From: an uncultured Candidatus Melainabacteria bacterium
GTDB lineage: Bacteria > Cyanobacteriota > Vampirovibrionia > Gastranaerophilales > Gastranaerophilaceae
Reading direction: 5' to 3'
Length of the DNA: 64,000 nucleotides
NCBI GenBank assembly: GCA_934718085.1
Contig: CAKUZL010000008.1
Coordinates: 1 to 64,000 of the forward strand
Within the stretch, counting starts at the first letter, position 1. Each line of letters opens with the position of its first letter. Positions 1 through 7,882 of this stretch are shown piece by piece. A model generated the notes under the pieces. The model was not told the origin of the DNA and searched no databases. It worked only from the letters and a program-made list of their open reading frames with translations. A program made the translations under genes and the position numbers.

Positions 1-578
1 ACAAAATTTGCTTTTTGCTCGTGGATTTGTTTGTGCAATTTTTCATTCCTGTTCATATAAGCAGGCTTGTTATCAATGCTTGTTCCAATGTAGCTTGGTA
101 TAAGTTTTTCAAAACTTTCTTGAAAATCTAAGAAAAATCTCTCAATTACTTTTGCTCTTGCATTATATGGAGTTGCATAAACAGGTTTAATTCCTAATTT
201 TTCATAAATCCCTGTGAAACCTAGTTCTTCGAATTTTGAATCACCGTTGAAAAATTTTGATTTAAATGCTCGACCATTATCTTGATAAACATACTCAGGA
301 ATTTTATCCATTGTTAAAATCGCATTTCTCAAGGCTGATGCAATATTTTGTGTATTTTCTTCGAGCATAATATCATAACCGACAAGTCCGCCTGATTTCC
401 AATCCAAAAATCCAATAAGTGTTGCTCTTGATGGTTTTCCTGTAAATGGATTAATAACTTGAAAGTTTAAAGTATGACCGTCAGCAATCAAAACCTGTCC
501 GACTTCAAGCATACTTACATCTCTTACGATATATGGTTCAACCTTATCTTTTAAGGCTTTAAAACATGCTCCGTCGCA
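1..578 (-). pseudogene. Truncated Mu-type DDE transposase / integrase core (partial at window edge)
   Basis: An open minus-strand frame runs from a TAG at 579-581 to the window edge without another stop. Its translation has an rve-type catalytic core: first Asp in LIADGHTLNFQV, second Asp in YQDNGRAFKSK, and the Glu in NARAKVIERFF, with the spacing expected of a Mu/IS-type DDE transposase. No start codon or N-terminal DNA-binding part precedes it: the frame is closed by TAG and TGA just upstream, and the sequence there changes into repeat-like DNA unrelated to the ORF. The right end (the transposase 5' side) therefore looks truncated, and the left end runs out of the window. It is AT-rich like the restriction island that follows, which fits a mobile origin. 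Family assignment is firm; whether any intact copy exists elsewhere cannot be seen. Confidence 0.75.
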
Positions 579-593
579 CTACGTGTTTCGAGG

Positions 594-739
594 TTTTCAC
601 CGAGATTAACGGCTTCGATTGCATGTTTCAAGCCGAGTTTCACGTTTTATTGGGGTGAAACCCCGGTACCTACAATATTTTCAGGTTTGCGCCGAGACGA
701 ACGACTTCACTTGCACGTGCCATGCCGAGTTTCACGACT
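594..739 (-). repeat. Degenerate ~50-bp direct repeat pair
   Basis: The segments at about 594-646 and 688-739 align over ~50 bp, sharing the blocks CCGAGA, AACG, CTTC, TTGCA and GCCGAGTTTCACG. Read on the minus strand both give a similar peptide-like pattern (VKLGLKHAIEAV versus VKLGMARASEVV). A third, weaker match lies near 22090-22150 (pattern RANEAV). This suggests a dispersed intergenic repeat family rather than a gene. Confidence 0.5.
650..678 (-). repeat. REP-like hairpin with GTAG flank
   Basis: On the minus strand ATTGTAG is followed by GTACC and the hairpin GGGGT-TTC-ACCCC. The GTAG tetranucleotide next to a short GC-rich hairpin matches the layout of REP elements seen at 21.5-24.4 kb in this window. 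Confidence 0.5.
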
Positions 740-971
740 AGTTGGAAGAAAAAACCAACCTGCGTTTGAAAAATTTCTGTATTATTTGAAAGGGTTAAAA
801 CTCGGTAACCGAACTTTGAAATTTTGCGGGCACCGACTGATCTGCGGTGTTTAAGAATTTTCGTCAACCGGGCGGATAAAAGAAATCGAAACATGCCGAA
901 ACCGGCAGTTTTGTTTGGGCGAACAATACACAATTCGCAAGTGACAAGACAAACAACAGGCAAACCGTTAT

Positions 972-1934
972 TCAGCGGCTTTGCAGAACCTCTTCGAGGT
1001 AGCGTTTATATTCGTTTCTCAGGGTTTCGGGTTTTACAATTTTGCACGAAGCACCCCATTTGAAAACGTGCCACATAATTTCTCTGTCGCCGCCGGCTTT
1101 GAATTTCACGGAATAAGTTCCGTCGTCGTTGAATTTTCCCGTTTGTGTCGGGTGAAAATTGTACTTGCTCGCGTCGTCCGCAGCATTTTGCGTGAACACC
1201 AATTCAACGTCCAAAATTTCTCCCTGATACACTCCGAACGACCTGTTTGTATACTCCTGCAAATTAAAATCACCTTTATCGAAAACTTCGTCGGTCAATT
1301 TCAAATCTTCGAATTTGTGCAACAAATAAGTATAAATTCCGTCTCCTTTAGCTTTTTCGCGCGCGGCAAGATAAATTTTCGCGCCGTAAACCATGCCCAA
1401 GGGTTCGATAACTCGGTTTTTGCCGTGATAAATTCCCGTAACGACCTTCGAATACCGAAATGCGTCTCGGATAACCTCCAAAGTCCTGACGCTTATTTTG
1501 TATTGAGGCATTTGGCGCACAGCATAACCTTCGGTTTGCATTATAAGCTCGATATTTTTTTCGACGGAATTCAAGTTTTTATGCATAAAAGCTTTCATTT
1601 TTTCGACGGTTTTACCCAGCTCGAGTTTCAATTCTTTGTTGGTCGTTCTGCGTTGCAATTGTTCGAGATTTGCAATTTCCTTCGTCGAAAACGTTATTAA
1701 ATTTGCGATGAAATAATTTGTGAACCCCCAATGCTTTTGAGTGTCGTCGGTTTCTATTTCGTCAATTGTCGATAATCCGTAAATCAGGCTGTCGCGCATT
1801 CTTTCGGCGGTTCTTCGCGAAACGTTGTACCTTTCGCAAATGTCATTAAGCGTAACGCCCGCGGATTTTGACGCCATAAACACCGCCAAATCGAAAATGT
1901 CGGTAGTTCTCGAATATCTGGGTTTTTCAGCCAT
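972..1934 (-). CDS. YafY-type HTH/WYL-domain transcriptional regulator
   Basis: A 320-aa DNA-binding regulator. Residues ~20-50 form a DeoR/YafY-like helix-turn-helix (TLNDICERYNVSRRTAERM). The C-terminal two thirds resemble a WYL domain (EPLGMVYGAKIYLAAREKAKG) followed by the usual C-terminal extension ending in MWHVFKWGASCKIVKPETLR. WYL proteins are ligand-sensing regulators, often bound to nucleic acid or nucleotides, and are frequently found beside defence islands. The start is an ATG at 1934. The gene is divergent from the membrane-protein gene at 2107, so it may control that gene or the neighbouring restriction operon; no operator can be assigned from sequence alone. Confidence 0.85.
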   Translation of the reverse strand: MAEKPRYSRTTDIFDLAVFMASKSAGVTLNDICERYNVSRRTAERMRDSLIYGLSTIDEIETDDTQKHWGFTNYFIANLITFSTKEIANLEQLQRRTTNKELKLELGKTVEKMKAFMHKNLNSVEKNIELIMQTEGYAVRQMPQYKISVRTLEVIRDAFRYSKVVTGIYHGKNRVIEPLGMVYGAKIYLAAREKAKGDGIYTYLLHKFEDLKLTDEVFDKGDFNLQEYTNRSFGVYQGEILDVELVFTQNAADDASKYNFHPTQTGKFNDDGTYSVKFKAGGDREIMWHVFKWGASCKIVKPETLRNEYKRYLEEVLQSR

Positions 1935-2039
1935 AAAACCTCCCTCGGATTGTGATAGCTCGGAACCATTTTACAATATAACGATTTCGCGCGCAACAAA
2001 ATCGGACTCGTAAAATCGACGAATTTCGTACGTCCGTTT

Positions 2040-2067
2040 TTGACGCAAGCTTCCTTTATCATATAAA
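2040..2067 (+). promoter_or_regulatory. Predicted sigma70 promoter for the 2107 gene
   Basis: TTGACG (2040-2045) and TATAAA (2062-2067) are separated by 16 bp and lie about 40 bp before the ATG at 2107. It sits in the divergent gap with the WYL regulator. Confidence 0.45.
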
Positions 2068-2106
2068 AATATGTTAGTATAAGATAAAAAACGAAAAGCG
2101 ACTGTT

Positions 2107-2712
2107 ATGACAGACAACCAAAAATATGCAATATTATCGACAACCTATGTGATTGCTTTTTTGTTTACGGTTATTTCACTGTTTCTTCATCCCGGTTTCG
2201 CAATAATTCCCTTTTTGATTTTTTTGGTAACGGTAAGATACACCGTACATAAATATCCCGATAAAATCGAAGAAGCGAAAATCGCAGCCGAAAATAATTC
2301 AAAAGTAACAAGATTTGACGTCAAATACGTTCACGGTATCGATTTTGCGGAATTTGAGCAGAAATTGATTTTGACGATTACAAAAACCGGGATATTTTTT
2401 TCGGGGAAAAGCATAAATTCAGCGGTAATTAATTTTTCGGAGATAAAAAATGTCGAAATTTCGCAAGACATTGAATACACGGAAAAGAAAAAATCCGTAG
2501 CGGGAAGAATGGTTTTTTGTGGGCTTGTCGGAGGACTTCCGGGAGCGATTTTGGGCGGAATTTCGGGTGTTTGCCCGACGCTGAAAGAAAAAACCGTTTA
2601 TTATCTTGAAATATTCACCGAAAAAGGCTCCTTAATCGTCTCGACAAACAAAAATTCCTGCCGAAAAATCCTTTCCCTCATCCGCACCTCCGGCATGATT
2701 AACGGAGGATAA
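2107..2712 (+). CDS. Hypothetical small membrane protein
   Basis: A 201-aa protein I do not recognise. Two hydrophobic helices lie at residues ~8-30 and ~32-45 (FLFTVISLFLHPGFAIIPFL), followed by a soluble segment of mixed beta character with pairs such as ILTITKTGIFFSGKSINSAV. A Gly-rich hydrophobic patch (GLVGGLPGAILGGISG) lies near residue 145-160, and the tail contains YYLEIFTEKGSLIVSTNK. The beta-rich segment is compatible with a PH-like fold, but this is only an impression. It has its own predicted promoter, is divergent from the WYL regulator and precedes the restriction operon. Confidence 0.6.
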   Translation: MTDNQKYAILSTTYVIAFLFTVISLFLHPGFAIIPFLIFLVTVRYTVHKYPDKIEEAKIAAENNSKVTRFDVKYVHGIDFAEFEQKLILTITKTGIFFSGKSINSAVINFSEIKNVEISQDIEYTEKKKSVAGRMVFCGLVGGLPGAILGGISGVCPTLKEKTVYYLEIFTEKGSLIVSTNKNSCRKILSLIRTSGMINGG

Positions 2713-2798
2713 TTTACCGGACACTTCGCAACAAAGATCCAAATAATATCCGGGTAAAAAACAATATACATTATTAAAAAAATCAAACCTCGAATATT

Positions 2799-2826
2799 TT
2801 GCTTAACAAAAATTAACATTTATGTT
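2799..2826 (+). promoter_or_regulatory. Predicted promoter of the hsd operon
   Basis: TTGCTT (2799-2804) and TATGTT (2821-2826) are spaced by 16 bp upstream of hsdM. The -10 region overlaps the left arm of an inverted repeat. The boxes are imperfect, so the assignment is tentative. Confidence 0.35.
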
Positions 2827-2873
2827 ATATATAGGAATAATTAAAACACAAGAACGTAATTCCATATAAACAT
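2822..2873. promoter_or_regulatory. Imperfect inverted repeat upstream of hsdM (possible operator)
   Basis: The arm at 2822-2838 (ATGTTATATATAGGAAT) matches the reverse complement of 2859-2873 (ATTCCATATAAACAT) except for a 2-bp insertion. The arms are separated by 20 bp and cover the predicted -10 region and leader. This could bind a dimeric regulator or fold in RNA. Confidence 0.4.
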
Positions 2874-2887
2874 AGAAGGAAATTTTA

Positions 2888-4447
2888 ATGTCCGGTGAAG
2901 AACAAAGAAAAGAACTTCAACGCAGAATTTGGCAGATTGCAAATGAAGTCAGAGGTGCTGTTGACGGTTGGGATTTTAAGCAGTATGTTTTAGGCACTTT
3001 ATTTTATAGATTTATCAGTGAAAATTTTAAAGCATATATGGAAGCCGGAGATGAATCGGTTGATTATGCAAATTTCCCGGAGGACCAAATTTCTGATAAT
3101 ATAAAAGTCGATGCAATAAAAACAAAGGGTTATTTTATATATCCGAGTCAACTTTTCGAAAATGTTGTTGCAAATGCAGATAAAAACGAAAATCTAAACA
3201 CCGATATTGCCGCAATTTTCAACGCAATAGAAAGTTCTGCAGACGGTTTCCCATCCCAAGACGATATAAAAGGTTTATTTGCGGATTTCGATACGACAAG
3301 CGGAAGATTGGGAAATACTGTTAGAGAACGGAATTCAAGACTTGCTGCCGTATTAAAAGGTGTTAACGATTTACAGTTCGGAAATTTTGAAAATAATGAA
3401 ATTGACTTATTTGGTGATGCTTATGAGTATTTAATTTCAAATTATGCGGCAAATGCAGGTAAATCCGGCGGTGAATTTTTTACTCCCCAATCTGTTTCAA
3501 AGCTAATTTCAAGATTAGCAATGGAAGGACAGGATAAAGTTAACAAAATTTATGATCCGGCTTGCGGTTCCGGTTCTTTGTTATTACGAGCAAAAAAACA
3601 ATTTGATGATCATATTATAGAAGACGGTTTTTGGGGACAAGAAATTAATAATACGACTCAGAACTTAGCACGTATGAATATGTTTTTGCATAATGTAAAT
3701 TATGACAAATTCAATATTGCACTCGGCAATACACTGTTAAATCCTCAATTTAAAGATGAAAAACCTTTTGATGCAATTGTTTCGAATCCTCCGTATTCTA
3801 TAAACTGGGTCGGCAGTGATGATCCGACGCTTATCAATGATGACAGATTTGCTCCGGCAGGAGTACTTGCACCGAAATCAAAAGCAGATTTTGCATTTAT
3901 ACTGCATTCCTTAAGTTATTTATCAAGTAAAGGACGTGCCGCAATTGTATGCTTTCCCGGAATATTTTATAGAGGTGGTGCAGAAAAAAAAATCAGAAAA
4001 TATTTAATTGATAATAATTACGTGGAAACAATAATTGCCTTAGCTCCAAATCTGTTTTACGGAACATCCATAGCCGTAAATATTTTGGTATTGTCAAAAC
4101 ATAAAACCGAAACAAAAACACAGTTTATAGATGCAAGCACGGAAAAATTCTTTAATAAAGAAACAAATAATAATGTACTTGGAAATGAACACATAGAATT
4201 AATACTCAAGTATTTTACCGAAAAAGAAGATGTGGAGTATATTTCTAAAATTGTAGATAACGATTTAATTGAAGCACAAGATTATAATTTGTCTGTAAGC
4301 ACCTATGTTGAACAAGAGGATACAAGAGAAGTTATTGATATTGTTGAACTTAATAAAGAAATCGCAAGAATTGTTGAACGAGAAGCTCGGTTGAGAGATG
4401 AAATTGATAAGATTGTGGCTGAAATTGAACAGGGAGCAGGTGCGTAA
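2888..4447 (+). CDS. hsdM: Type I restriction-modification methyltransferase subunit HsdM
   Basis: This 519-aa subunit transfers methyl from S-adenosylmethionine to adenine N6 in the HsdM2S complex. The N-terminal HsdM helical domain opens with an RRIWQIANEVRGAVDGWDF-like stretch. The SAM-binding motif DPACGSG is at residues 223-229 and the catalytic NPPY motif at 300-303. Length and N-terminal sequence resemble the type IC (EcoR124/EcoprrI-like) subfamily. The ATG at 2888 follows AGAAGGAAATTTTA, a good ribosome binding site. The TAA stop overlaps the ATG of rhuM by one base (TAATG), so the genes are translationally coupled. It is the first gene of a five-gene operon. Confidence 0.97.
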   Translation: MSGEEQRKELQRRIWQIANEVRGAVDGWDFKQYVLGTLFYRFISENFKAYMEAGDESVDYANFPEDQISDNIKVDAIKTKGYFIYPSQLFENVVANADKNENLNTDIAAIFNAIESSADGFPSQDDIKGLFADFDTTSGRLGNTVRERNSRLAAVLKGVNDLQFGNFENNEIDLFGDAYEYLISNYAANAGKSGGEFFTPQSVSKLISRLAMEGQDKVNKIYDPACGSGSLLLRAKKQFDDHIIEDGFWGQEINNTTQNLARMNMFLHNVNYDKFNIALGNTLLNPQFKDEKPFDAIVSNPPYSINWVGSDDPTLINDDRFAPAGVLAPKSKADFAFILHSLSYLSSKGRAAIVCFPGIFYRGGAEKKIRKYLIDNNYVETIIALAPNLFYGTSIAVNILVLSKHKTETKTQFIDASTEKFFNKETNNNVLGNEHIELILKYFTEKEDVEYISKIVDNDLIEAQDYNLSVSTYVEQEDTREVIDIVELNKEIARIVEREARLRDEIDKIVAEIEQGAGA

Positions 4448-5505
4448 TGACAAAGAAAAAAGAAATAACTGTCAGAAGTTCAATGGCTGAGTATTTAACC
4501 TATGTATCTGCTATTGGGGATAATGCTAATAGTGTTGAATTAAGATACGAAGATGAAAATATTTGGCTTACTCAGAAAATGATGTCCACATTGTATGATG
4601 TTTCAGTTGCCGCAATTAACCAGCACTTAAAGAAAATTTTTGAAGACAATGAACTTGATGAAAATTCAGTTATTAAGAATTACTTAATAACTGCAAATGA
4701 CGGTAAGAACTATAATACAAAGCACTATAACTTACAGGCAATTATTGCCGTAGGTTTTAAAATAAATAATGAGCGTGCTGTTCAATTCAGAAAATGGGCA
4801 AATTCAATAGTCAAAGACTATACAATTCAAGGCTGGGTAATGGACGAAGAACGCCTCAAGAACGGCGGTTCTATACTTACTAAAGACTACTTTGAAAAAC
4901 AATTACAAAAGATTCGTGAGATAAGAATGTCTGAAAGACGTTTCTATCAGAAAGTTACGGATATTTATGCAACCGCAATAGACTACGATTCAACAGCAAC
5001 TGCAACAAGGAAGTTTTTTGCCTCTGTTCAAAACAAGTTGCACCATAGTATACACGGTCATACTGCTGCAGAACTTATTGTTGAACGTGCAAATGCCGAA
5101 AAAGAACATATGGGACTAACCACATGGGAAGCATATCCTGACGGAAAAATACAAAAATATGATGTTACGGTAGCAAAGAACTATTTGCAAGAAAAAGAAG
5201 TCAGACAATTGGAACGTCTTGTTTCTTCATATTTAGATTATGCCGAATTACAAGCCGAACGAAATATTCCTATGACAATGCAGGATTGGAGCGAAAAGCT
5301 GAACAGCTTTTTGACCTTTATGGATTATGAGGTATTGCAGGACGCAGGAAAAGTCTCAGCCGAAATTGCAAAACTGCATGCAGAAACCGAATTTGAGAAG
5401 TACAGAATTATACAAGATAAACTGTATGTAAGTGATTTTGACAGATTCATGGAATTAGAAGAAAAAACCTCCCTAACGACCAAGCAAGAAGGCAATGAAG
5501 AATGA
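4447..5505 (+). CDS. rhuM: RhuM-family (virulence RhuM) protein inside the hsd operon
   Basis: A 352-aa member of the RhuM family, recognised by the N-terminal block RYEDENIWLTQKMMSTLYDV, a mid-region with NYNTKHYNLQAIIAVGFKI, and the later HGHTAAELIVERANAEKEHM block. RhuM proteins are widespread between hsd genes and on mobile islands; their biochemical role is not established. The N-terminus looks like a DNA-binding module. It overlaps hsdM by one base and hsdS by four bases (ATGA at 5502-5505), so it is expressed with the restriction system. Inference: an accessory or regulatory subunit of the type I system, or an independent defence gene riding in the operon. Family call firm, function unknown. 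Confidence 0.9.
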   Translation: MTKKKEITVRSSMAEYLTYVSAIGDNANSVELRYEDENIWLTQKMMSTLYDVSVAAINQHLKKIFEDNELDENSVIKNYLITANDGKNYNTKHYNLQAIIAVGFKINNERAVQFRKWANSIVKDYTIQGWVMDEERLKNGGSILTKDYFEKQLQKIREIRMSERRFYQKVTDIYATAIDYDSTATATRKFFASVQNKLHHSIHGHTAAELIVERANAEKEHMGLTTWEAYPDGKIQKYDVTVAKNYLQEKEVRQLERLVSSYLDYAELQAERNIPMTMQDWSEKLNSFLTFMDYEVLQDAGKVSAEIAKLHAETEFEKYRIIQDKLYVSDFDRFMELEEKTSLTTKQEGNEE

Positions 5506-6728
5506 GTAAACTAGATGAATTAATCAAAGAACTTTGTCCAAGTGGAGTAGAGTATAAGACTCTTGGAGAGTTGGGGTCTTTTTATGGTGGACTAACAGGA
5601 AAATCCAAAGATGACTTTACAAACGGTAATGCAAAGTTTATTTCATATATGAATGTGTATTCTAACTTAGCATTAGACATAAACATGCCAGATAGGGTAA
5701 AGGTTAGAAATCATGAACGTCAAAATACTGTACAATATGGTGATGTTCTGTTTACAGGTTCATCAGAAAACACTATTGAATGTGGAATGTCATCAGTATT
5801 GACAATAAAGACAGAGGAACCACTATATCTTAATAGTTTTTGTTTTGGTTACAGGTTCAATAATAGTGAACTATATTCACCTGATTTTACAAAGTATTTG
5901 TTCCGGTCTGCAGAATTAAGAAGGCAAATCATAAGAACAGCTAGTGGTGTAACAAGATTTAATGTATCCAAAAAGAAAATGGAAAAGGTTGTTATTCCTG
6001 TACCTCCTATGGAAGTACAGCGTGAAATTGTCCGAATATTGGACAATTTCACAGAGCTTACAGCAGAGCTTACAGCAGAGCTTACAGCAGAGCTGACAGC
6101 CAGAAAGAAACAGTATAAGTATTACCGTGACCAACTACTGACATTTGATGATAGTGTGCCTATGGTGAAAGTTAAAGAAGAATTTACAAGATTAAAAGGG
6201 ACACCGATTACAGCAACTAAAATGAAAGAGATAGAGTCTGCTAATGGTGAAGTTAGAATATTTGCTGGTGGTAAAACTGTTATAAATGCTCATGAGAAAG
6301 ACATACCTAATGCTAATATAACAAGAGTCCCTTCGGTATTGGTGCAATCAAGAGGTATAATAGATTTCATATACTATGATAAACCGTTTACGTTCAAAAA
6401 TGAAATGTGGGCATATACGCATAGCAATTCAACTACATTAAAGTATCTATATCATGTATTCAAGAATAATGCACAAAACTTTAGAAGTGCTTCAACTGGC
6501 ATGGGTGCTATGCCACAAATATCATTAACTGTTACAGAAGACTTTCTTTTTCCTCTTCCATCACCGGAAGAACAAGAACGCATTGTATCAATTTTAGATA
6601 GGTTTGACGCATTATGTAATGACATATCAATCGGGCTTCCTGCTGAAATCGAAGCACGCAAAAAACAATACAAATATTATCGAGATAAACTTTTGTCATT
6701 TCCGAAAATAGACAGAGAGGTTTGTTAA
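5502..6728 (+). CDS. hsdS: Type I restriction-modification specificity subunit HsdS
   Basis: This 408-aa subunit recognises DNA and fixes the target of both methylation and cutting. It has two target-recognition domains (residues ~1-175 and ~215-370), each followed by a conserved helix with the same ending, ARKKQYKYYRD (residues 200-210 and near the C-terminus). The central helix holds a run of TAEL units at residues 184-200, a hallmark of type IC HsdS, where the number of units sets the spacing between the two half-sites. The two TRDs are unlike each other, so the target should be bipartite and asymmetric. It overlaps rhuM by 4 bp, and its TAA overlaps the ATG of prrC. Confidence 0.95.
   Translation: MSKLDELIKELCPSGVEYKTLGELGSFYGGLTGKSKDDFTNGNAKFISYMNVYSNLALDINMPDRVKVRNHERQNTVQYGDVLFTGSSENTIECGMSSVLTIKTEEPLYLNSFCFGYRFNNSELYSPDFTKYLFRSAELRRQIIRTASGVTRFNVSKKKMEKVVIPVPPMEVQREIVRILDNFTELTAELTAELTAELTARKKQYKYYRDQLLTFDDSVPMVKVKEEFTRLKGTPITATKMKEIESANGEVRIFAGGKTVINAHEKDIPNANITRVPSVLVQSRGIIDFIYYDKPFTFKNEMWAYTHSNSTTLKYLYHVFKNNAQNFRSASTGMGAMPQISLTVTEDFLFPLPSPEEQERIVSILDRFDALCNDISIGLPAEIEARKKQYKYYRDKLLSFPKIDREVC
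6051..6101 (+). repeat. 12-bp tandem repeats encoding TAEL in hsdS
   Basis: The unit ACAGCAGAGCTT is repeated: one partial unit, three near-exact copies and a diverged last copy (GAGCTGACAGCC). It encodes TEL-TAEL-TAEL-TAEL-TA. Gain or loss of one 12-bp unit keeps frame and would lengthen the inter-TRD helix by four residues. Confidence 0.9.
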
Positions 6729-7882
6729 TGTCGAAAACATTAATTGAAACAGCAAAAGAACTGAAAAGTAAAAACAAAAAAGTTCAATTAATTTATGCAT
6801 TTAACGGAACCGGAAAGACAAGACTTTCTAAAGAGTTTCAAGACTTGATTTGCGGGAATTCCGAATCAACGGAAGGAATTTACGAAGAAGATAGAAAACG
6901 AAAGTTCTTATATTACAGTGCCTACACGGAAGATTTATTTTATTGGGATAACGATTTAGAAAATAATACGGAGTTGAAATTAAAAATACAAAACAATGAC
7001 TTTACGAAATGGATATTAAAAGAACAAGGAAAAGAAAACGATATTCTTGATAATTTTAGAAAATATATCTGTAATGATAAATTAATGCCTAATTTTAACA
7101 AAGACTACGATGAAGTAACTTTTTCTTTTCAAAGGGGCGATGATACAACCTCTGAAAATATAAAGATTTCAAAAGGAGAAGAAAGTCTTTTTATTTGGTG
7201 TGTATTTTATAGTATGTTTGCACAAGTGATTGAAGAATTAAATAATCCGGAAGAAGAAAGAGATTCCGAACAATTTGATGATTTGGAATATATTTTCATT
7301 GATGACCCCGTTTCATCATTGGATGAAAATCATTTAATAGCCCTTGCCGTTGATTTGGCGACACTGATAAAATCAAGTGAATCTGATCTGAAATTTATAA
7401 TTACAACTCACAATCCGTTATTTTTTAACGTATTATTTAATGAATTTAAAAATGAAAAATGTAAAAAATATATTTTAAAAAAATATGAAGACGATTCTTT
7501 TGAGTTAGAAAATCAAAATAATGATTCACCTTTTTCATATCATTTATTTCTAAAAAAAGAACTTGAAAAAGTGATTGAATCCGGTGAAATTAATAAGTAT
7601 CATTTCAATTATTTAAGAAATATTTTAGAAAAGACCGCGACTTTTTTAGGTAGAGAAAAATGGTCGGAGTTGTTGCCGAGAAATCTCGAAAATAAAACAA
7701 ATCCATACGAAACTCGTATTATAAATATTTTGAGTCATTCGTCTTATTCGGCAGATGAAACTTATATAGTAAATGCAAATGACAAAAAAGTATTAGGACA
7801 TTTAATTAAAAAAATTAATGAACTTTATAATATAATGATAACAGATAATAAAGTAACTCGAGCAAAAGAAAGACATGAATAA
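6728..7882 (+). CDS. prrC: PrrC anticodon nuclease (tRNA-cleaving abortive-infection enzyme)
   Basis: This 384-aa protein closely resembles E. coli PrrC, the latent anticodon nuclease carried in the EcoprrI hsd locus that cuts tRNA-Lys when phage disables restriction. Seen here: Walker A in LIYAFNGTGKTRLS (24-31), the block LYYSAYTEDLFYWDND, an ABC-signature-like KISKGEES (146-152), Walker B YIFIDDPVSSLD (188-199) and the H-loop ITTHNP (His228). The C-terminal nuclease part keeps the known catalytic triad as Arg297 and Glu301 (LRNILEK) and His337 (ILSHSS), corresponding to E. coli R320, E324 and H356. The ATG at 6728 overlaps the hsdS stop; a TTG two codons upstream is unlikely. It overlaps hsdR by 8 bp. 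The order hsdM-hsdS-prrC-hsdR is the classical one, except for rhuM. Substrate tRNA is not proven. Confidence 0.95.
   Translation: MSKTLIETAKELKSKNKKVQLIYAFNGTGKTRLSKEFQDLICGNSESTEGIYEEDRKRKFLYYSAYTEDLFYWDNDLENNTELKLKIQNNDFTKWILKEQGKENDILDNFRKYICNDKLMPNFNKDYDEVTFSFQRGDDTTSENIKISKGEESLFIWCVFYSMFAQVIEELNNPEEERDSEQFDDLEYIFIDDPVSSLDENHLIALAVDLATLIKSSESDLKFIITTHNPLFFNVLFNEFKNEKCKKYILKKYEDDSFELENQNNDSPFSYHLFLKKELEKVIESGEINKYHFNYLRNILEKTATFLGREKWSELLPRNLENKTNPYETRIINILSHSSYSADETYIVNANDKKVLGHLIKKINELYNIMITDNKVTRAKERHE

Larger units (their letters stand above)
579..971. other. Gene-free stretch with degenerate dispersed repeats
   Basis: No convincing gene lies between the transposase remnant and the WYL regulator. 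The stretch holds two related ~50-bp segments (about 594-646 and 688-739), both ending in GCCGAGTTTCACG, with a REP-like hairpin between them. The short ORFs here have no ribosome binding site or recognisable domain. Confidence 0.6.

Noticed and set aside
670..963. 97-aa minus-strand ORF and overlapping plus-strand ORF
   Set aside because: Low-complexity translation over degenerate repeats without ribosome binding site or domain.
981..1700. 239-aa plus-strand ORF
   Set aside because: Exact antisense of the WYL regulator gene, which has a recognisable domain.
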